Shown in pieces: positions 39,734 through 41,480 of a stretch of 41,480 nt of DNA (positions are counted from its first letter, which is position 1; each line of letters starts with the position of its first letter). Location: the NCBI GenBank assembly GCA_012719445.1, contig JAAYAH010000110.1, positions 1 through 41,480 on the forward strand. Reading direction: 5' to 3'. The translations under genes were made by a program, and so were the position numbers. The DNA comes from Actinomycetales bacterium. GTDB taxonomy: Bacteria; Actinomycetota; Actinomycetes; Actinomycetales; Kineosporiaceae. The notes beneath the pieces are model-generated. The model was not told where the DNA came from. It searched no databases and saw only the letters and a list, made by a program, of their open reading frames with translations.

Positions 39734-41230
39734 TCACCGGGACCGGCGCTGCCACTGCTGGTTGTTCCCGCCCGAGCAGCCGTACTGGATGATCCGGGCG
39801 CTGTTGGCCGTCGACCAGTTGCTCACGTCGAGGCACTTGCCGCTGTGCCGGGCGACGATGCGGTAGTAGCCGTTGCCGGCGTCCTGGAACTGCCACTGCT
39901 GGTTCGTGCCGCTGCTGCAGGCGTACTGGATCACCTTGGCGCCGTCGGCCGTCGAGGCGCCGGTCACATCGAGGCACCTGCCGCTGTGCCGGGCGACGAG
40001 CTGCACGTAGCCGTTGCCGGCGTCCCTCGCCTCCCACTGCTGGTTGTGGCCGCCGTTGCAGGTGTACTGGACGATCTCCGCGTTGTTCGACGAGCTGGCG
40101 TTGACGACGTCCATGCACTTGCCGGAGTGCCTGCTGACCAGGTCGACGTAGGGGGTGGCGACGCCGCCGACCACGCCGGTCGCGGTGTCGACGGTGATCT
40201 GGGAGTACCCCTGCATGGACAGGCTGGTGTTGCCGGGGAAGGTCAGCGGCAGCCAGACGTAGGCGGAGTCGGCGTAGCTGCCGCCGAAGCCCGGTCCCCA
40301 CCGGTCACCCAGGTACAGGTACGACGTGGTCTGGCTGCCCTGGATCGGCAGCACGAAGGTGGTCTGCGAGCCGTATGCGGTGGAGTCGCCCACGTTCTGC
40401 CAACCGCTCCACGACCCGGTGATGCTGGTGGCGGTGGAGTACTTCTGCTGGTTGGGGTTCCAGCCGGTGGCTCCGGAGGTGAGCATGAAGTAGACGCCGT
40501 TGCGCTTGAACAGCGCCGGTGCCTCGCGGTGGTCCCCCGGCCACGACCGGACCAGGGCGGCGACGTTCGTGTAGTCCGAGGTCAGCCGGTAGACGTGCAG
40601 GTCGTAGTTCTCGTTCGCGGCGGAGACCATGTAGCCGGTGCCGTCGTCGTCCACGAACGCCGTGATGTCCCGGGACATGTGCTGGTTGAACGGCCGGAAG
40701 CTGCCCCGGTAGGTGTAGTTGCCGTCCACGGTGCCGGACGTCGCGACGGCGGCCCTGGCCTCGCCGTAGTCACGCCCGTTCTCCTTGTGCATCCACATGA
40801 CGAACTGCCCGGTGGACCTGTTGTAGATCACTTTCGGACGTTCGATGTTGGCGACGTTGAGCTCAGCGGCGGAGTTCTGGGTGAGGGCGTTGTTCCGGAA
40901 CTCCCAGGTCCTCAGGTCCTGCGACCGGTACACGGTGACCGCGCGGAAGGTGTAGTCGGAGTTCCGGCTCTCGCCGAACCAGTAGTAGTAGTCGCCGACC
41001 TTGATGATCCCGCCGCCATGGGCGTGGACGACGTTGCCCGAGGTGTCGCGGAACTGGGTGCGGTTGGTGATGGTCACCGTTGCGGCCTCGGCCACCGGTC
41101 CGGCGAGGAGCGCCGCGGTGACGGTCGCGGTCAGGACGCCGGCCGTGGCGAGAGCGGAACGGCCGCGTCGTCGGCCCGCCGGGCAGTGAGGGCGGGATCC
41201 GGGAACCCGGGAGATCGACAGGAATGTCAT
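39734..41230 (-). CDS. Secreted GH43 (exo-beta-1,3-galactanase-like, subfamily 24) with C-terminal CBM13/ricin-B lectin
   Basis: An extracellular glycoside hydrolase of 498 aa. The ATG follows AGAGG by about 5 nt. Residues 1-49 are a signal peptide (AEA cleavage). Residues about 55-350 are a five-bladed GH43 propeller: AHGGGIIKVGDYYYWFGE, IERPKVIYN, SRDITAFVDDDGTGY, HREAPALF with probable acid E236, and GSQTTFVLPI with Q289. In subfamily 24 exo-1,3-galactanases I recall a Gln taking the place of the catalytic base, which Q289 would match. Residues 365-498 are a three-repeat ricin-type CBM13 (SGKCMDV, SGRCLDV, SGKCLDV, each with a QQW). Probable substrate: arabinogalactan side chains. Confidence 0.9.
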   Translation of the reverse strand: MTFLSISRVPGSRPHCPAGRRRGRSALATAGVLTATVTAALLAGPVAEAATVTITNRTQFRDTSGNVVHAHGGGIIKVGDYYYWFGESRNSDYTFRAVTVYRSQDLRTWEFRNNALTQNSAAELNVANIERPKVIYNRSTGQFVMWMHKENGRDYGEARAAVATSGTVDGNYTYRGSFRPFNQHMSRDITAFVDDDGTGYMVSAANENYDLHVYRLTSDYTNVAALVRSWPGDHREAPALFKRNGVYFMLTSGATGWNPNQQKYSTATSITGSWSGWQNVGDSTAYGSQTTFVLPIQGSQTTSYLYLGDRWGPGFGGSYADSAYVWLPLTFPGNTSLSMQGYSQITVDTATGVVGGVATPYVDLVSRHSGKCMDVVNASSSNNAEIVQYTCNGGHNQQWEARDAGNGYVQLVARHSGRCLDVTGASTADGAKVIQYACSSGTNQQWQFQDAGNGYYRIVARHSGKCLDVSNWSTANSARIIQYGCSGGNNQQWQRRSR

Positions 41231-41480
41231 CGGTACCTCTCAGACGGCGATGCGCCGGATGTCGTACTGCAGTGCGCCGGACGGGCGTTCGTGGCGCGGC
41301 GACTCCCTCTGCCACCTGCCTTCACTCGGTGTGCCGACCCGGACGGGAATCGTGCCCCGGTGTCGGGCCGGCAGGCAGAACTCTAAATCGTCGGAATGCA
41401 CACAGGAAGGTCTCTTGGCCACCGAGAACACGGCGGCGCCGTCCTGCGGGGACTGTATTCCTCGTGGTGAATGGAATTCC
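41231..41480 (-). promoter_or_regulatory. Upstream region of the GH43 gene
   Basis: No gene. On the minus strand a TAGAGT box (41385-41380) lies about 150 nt before the start, with a poor TTCCTG 17 bp upstream, so it is a weak promoter candidate. The last 100 bases are AT-richer. Confidence 0.35.

Overview
The window is chromosomal DNA from a very GC-rich (roughly 70% or more) member of the Actinomycetota. Signs of this are the strong G/C third-codon bias, frequent GTG starts, GTGA/TGATG/ATGA stop-start overlaps, probable leaderless genes with a TAnnnT box 6 nt before the start codon, secreted glycoside hydrolases with poly-Thr linkers and CBM2/CBM13 modules, a CopD-CtaG fusion and a SigE-type ECF sigma factor. 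Pseudonocardiales, Nakamurellales or Geodermatophilales-like lineages would fit, but no rRNA or other typing marker is present. I see no tRNA, rRNA, insertion sequence, prophage or CRISPR array.

Layout from left to right. 0.16-2.8 kb: heme gene hemY overlapping a radical SAM/SPASM gene. 2.9-6.5 kb (minus): a membrane-anchored protein, a small YvlD/holin-like membrane protein, and a secreted GH5 mannanase-like enzyme with a CBM2. 7.2-8.6 kb: a Thr/Ser/Pro-rich membrane-anchored protein. 8.8-12.75 kb: a branched-chain 2-oxoacid dehydrogenase operon (E1 alpha, E1 beta, E2; no E3) behind a clear promoter and a possible leaderless 46-codon upstream ORF. 12.8-15.8 kb (minus): a membrane GGDEF-EAL protein overlapping a DUF5317 membrane protein. 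16.4-18.7 kb (minus): a MarR regulator coupled to an EmrB/QacA-type exporter. 18.9-21.0 kb: CopD-CtaG. 21.2-23.3 kb: an S9 peptidase. 23.7-25.2 kb: an ECF sigma factor and a probable membrane anti-sigma factor. 25.5-29.5 kb (minus): a second GGDEF-EAL protein with a degenerate GGDEF motif, a DUF305 lipoprotein, an As(III)-type ArsR and a Cys-less IscA/HesB-like protein. 29.6-34.2 kb (minus): a DUF2079 membrane protein, a zinc-ribbon protein, an APH-fold kinase, a two-EF-hand protein and a pentapeptide-repeat protein. 34.5-39.6 kb: a four-gene amino-sugar cluster. 39.7-41.2 kb (minus): a secreted GH43-CBM13 enzyme.

The most unusual region is the amino-sugar cluster: a left-handed beta-helix acyltransferase-like protein, a phosphoglucosamine mutase whose sequence looks deltaproteobacterial rather than actinobacterial, an enlarged NagB-like protein and a winged-helix/Pol-beta nucleotidyltransferase. 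Together they could form an alternative route to an activated amino sugar. This is an inference from gene content, not a demonstrated pathway. The two secreted hydrolases suggest plant-polysaccharide use, and the two c-di-GMP proteins, the sigma/anti-sigma pair and the Ca-binding protein point to signalling capacity.
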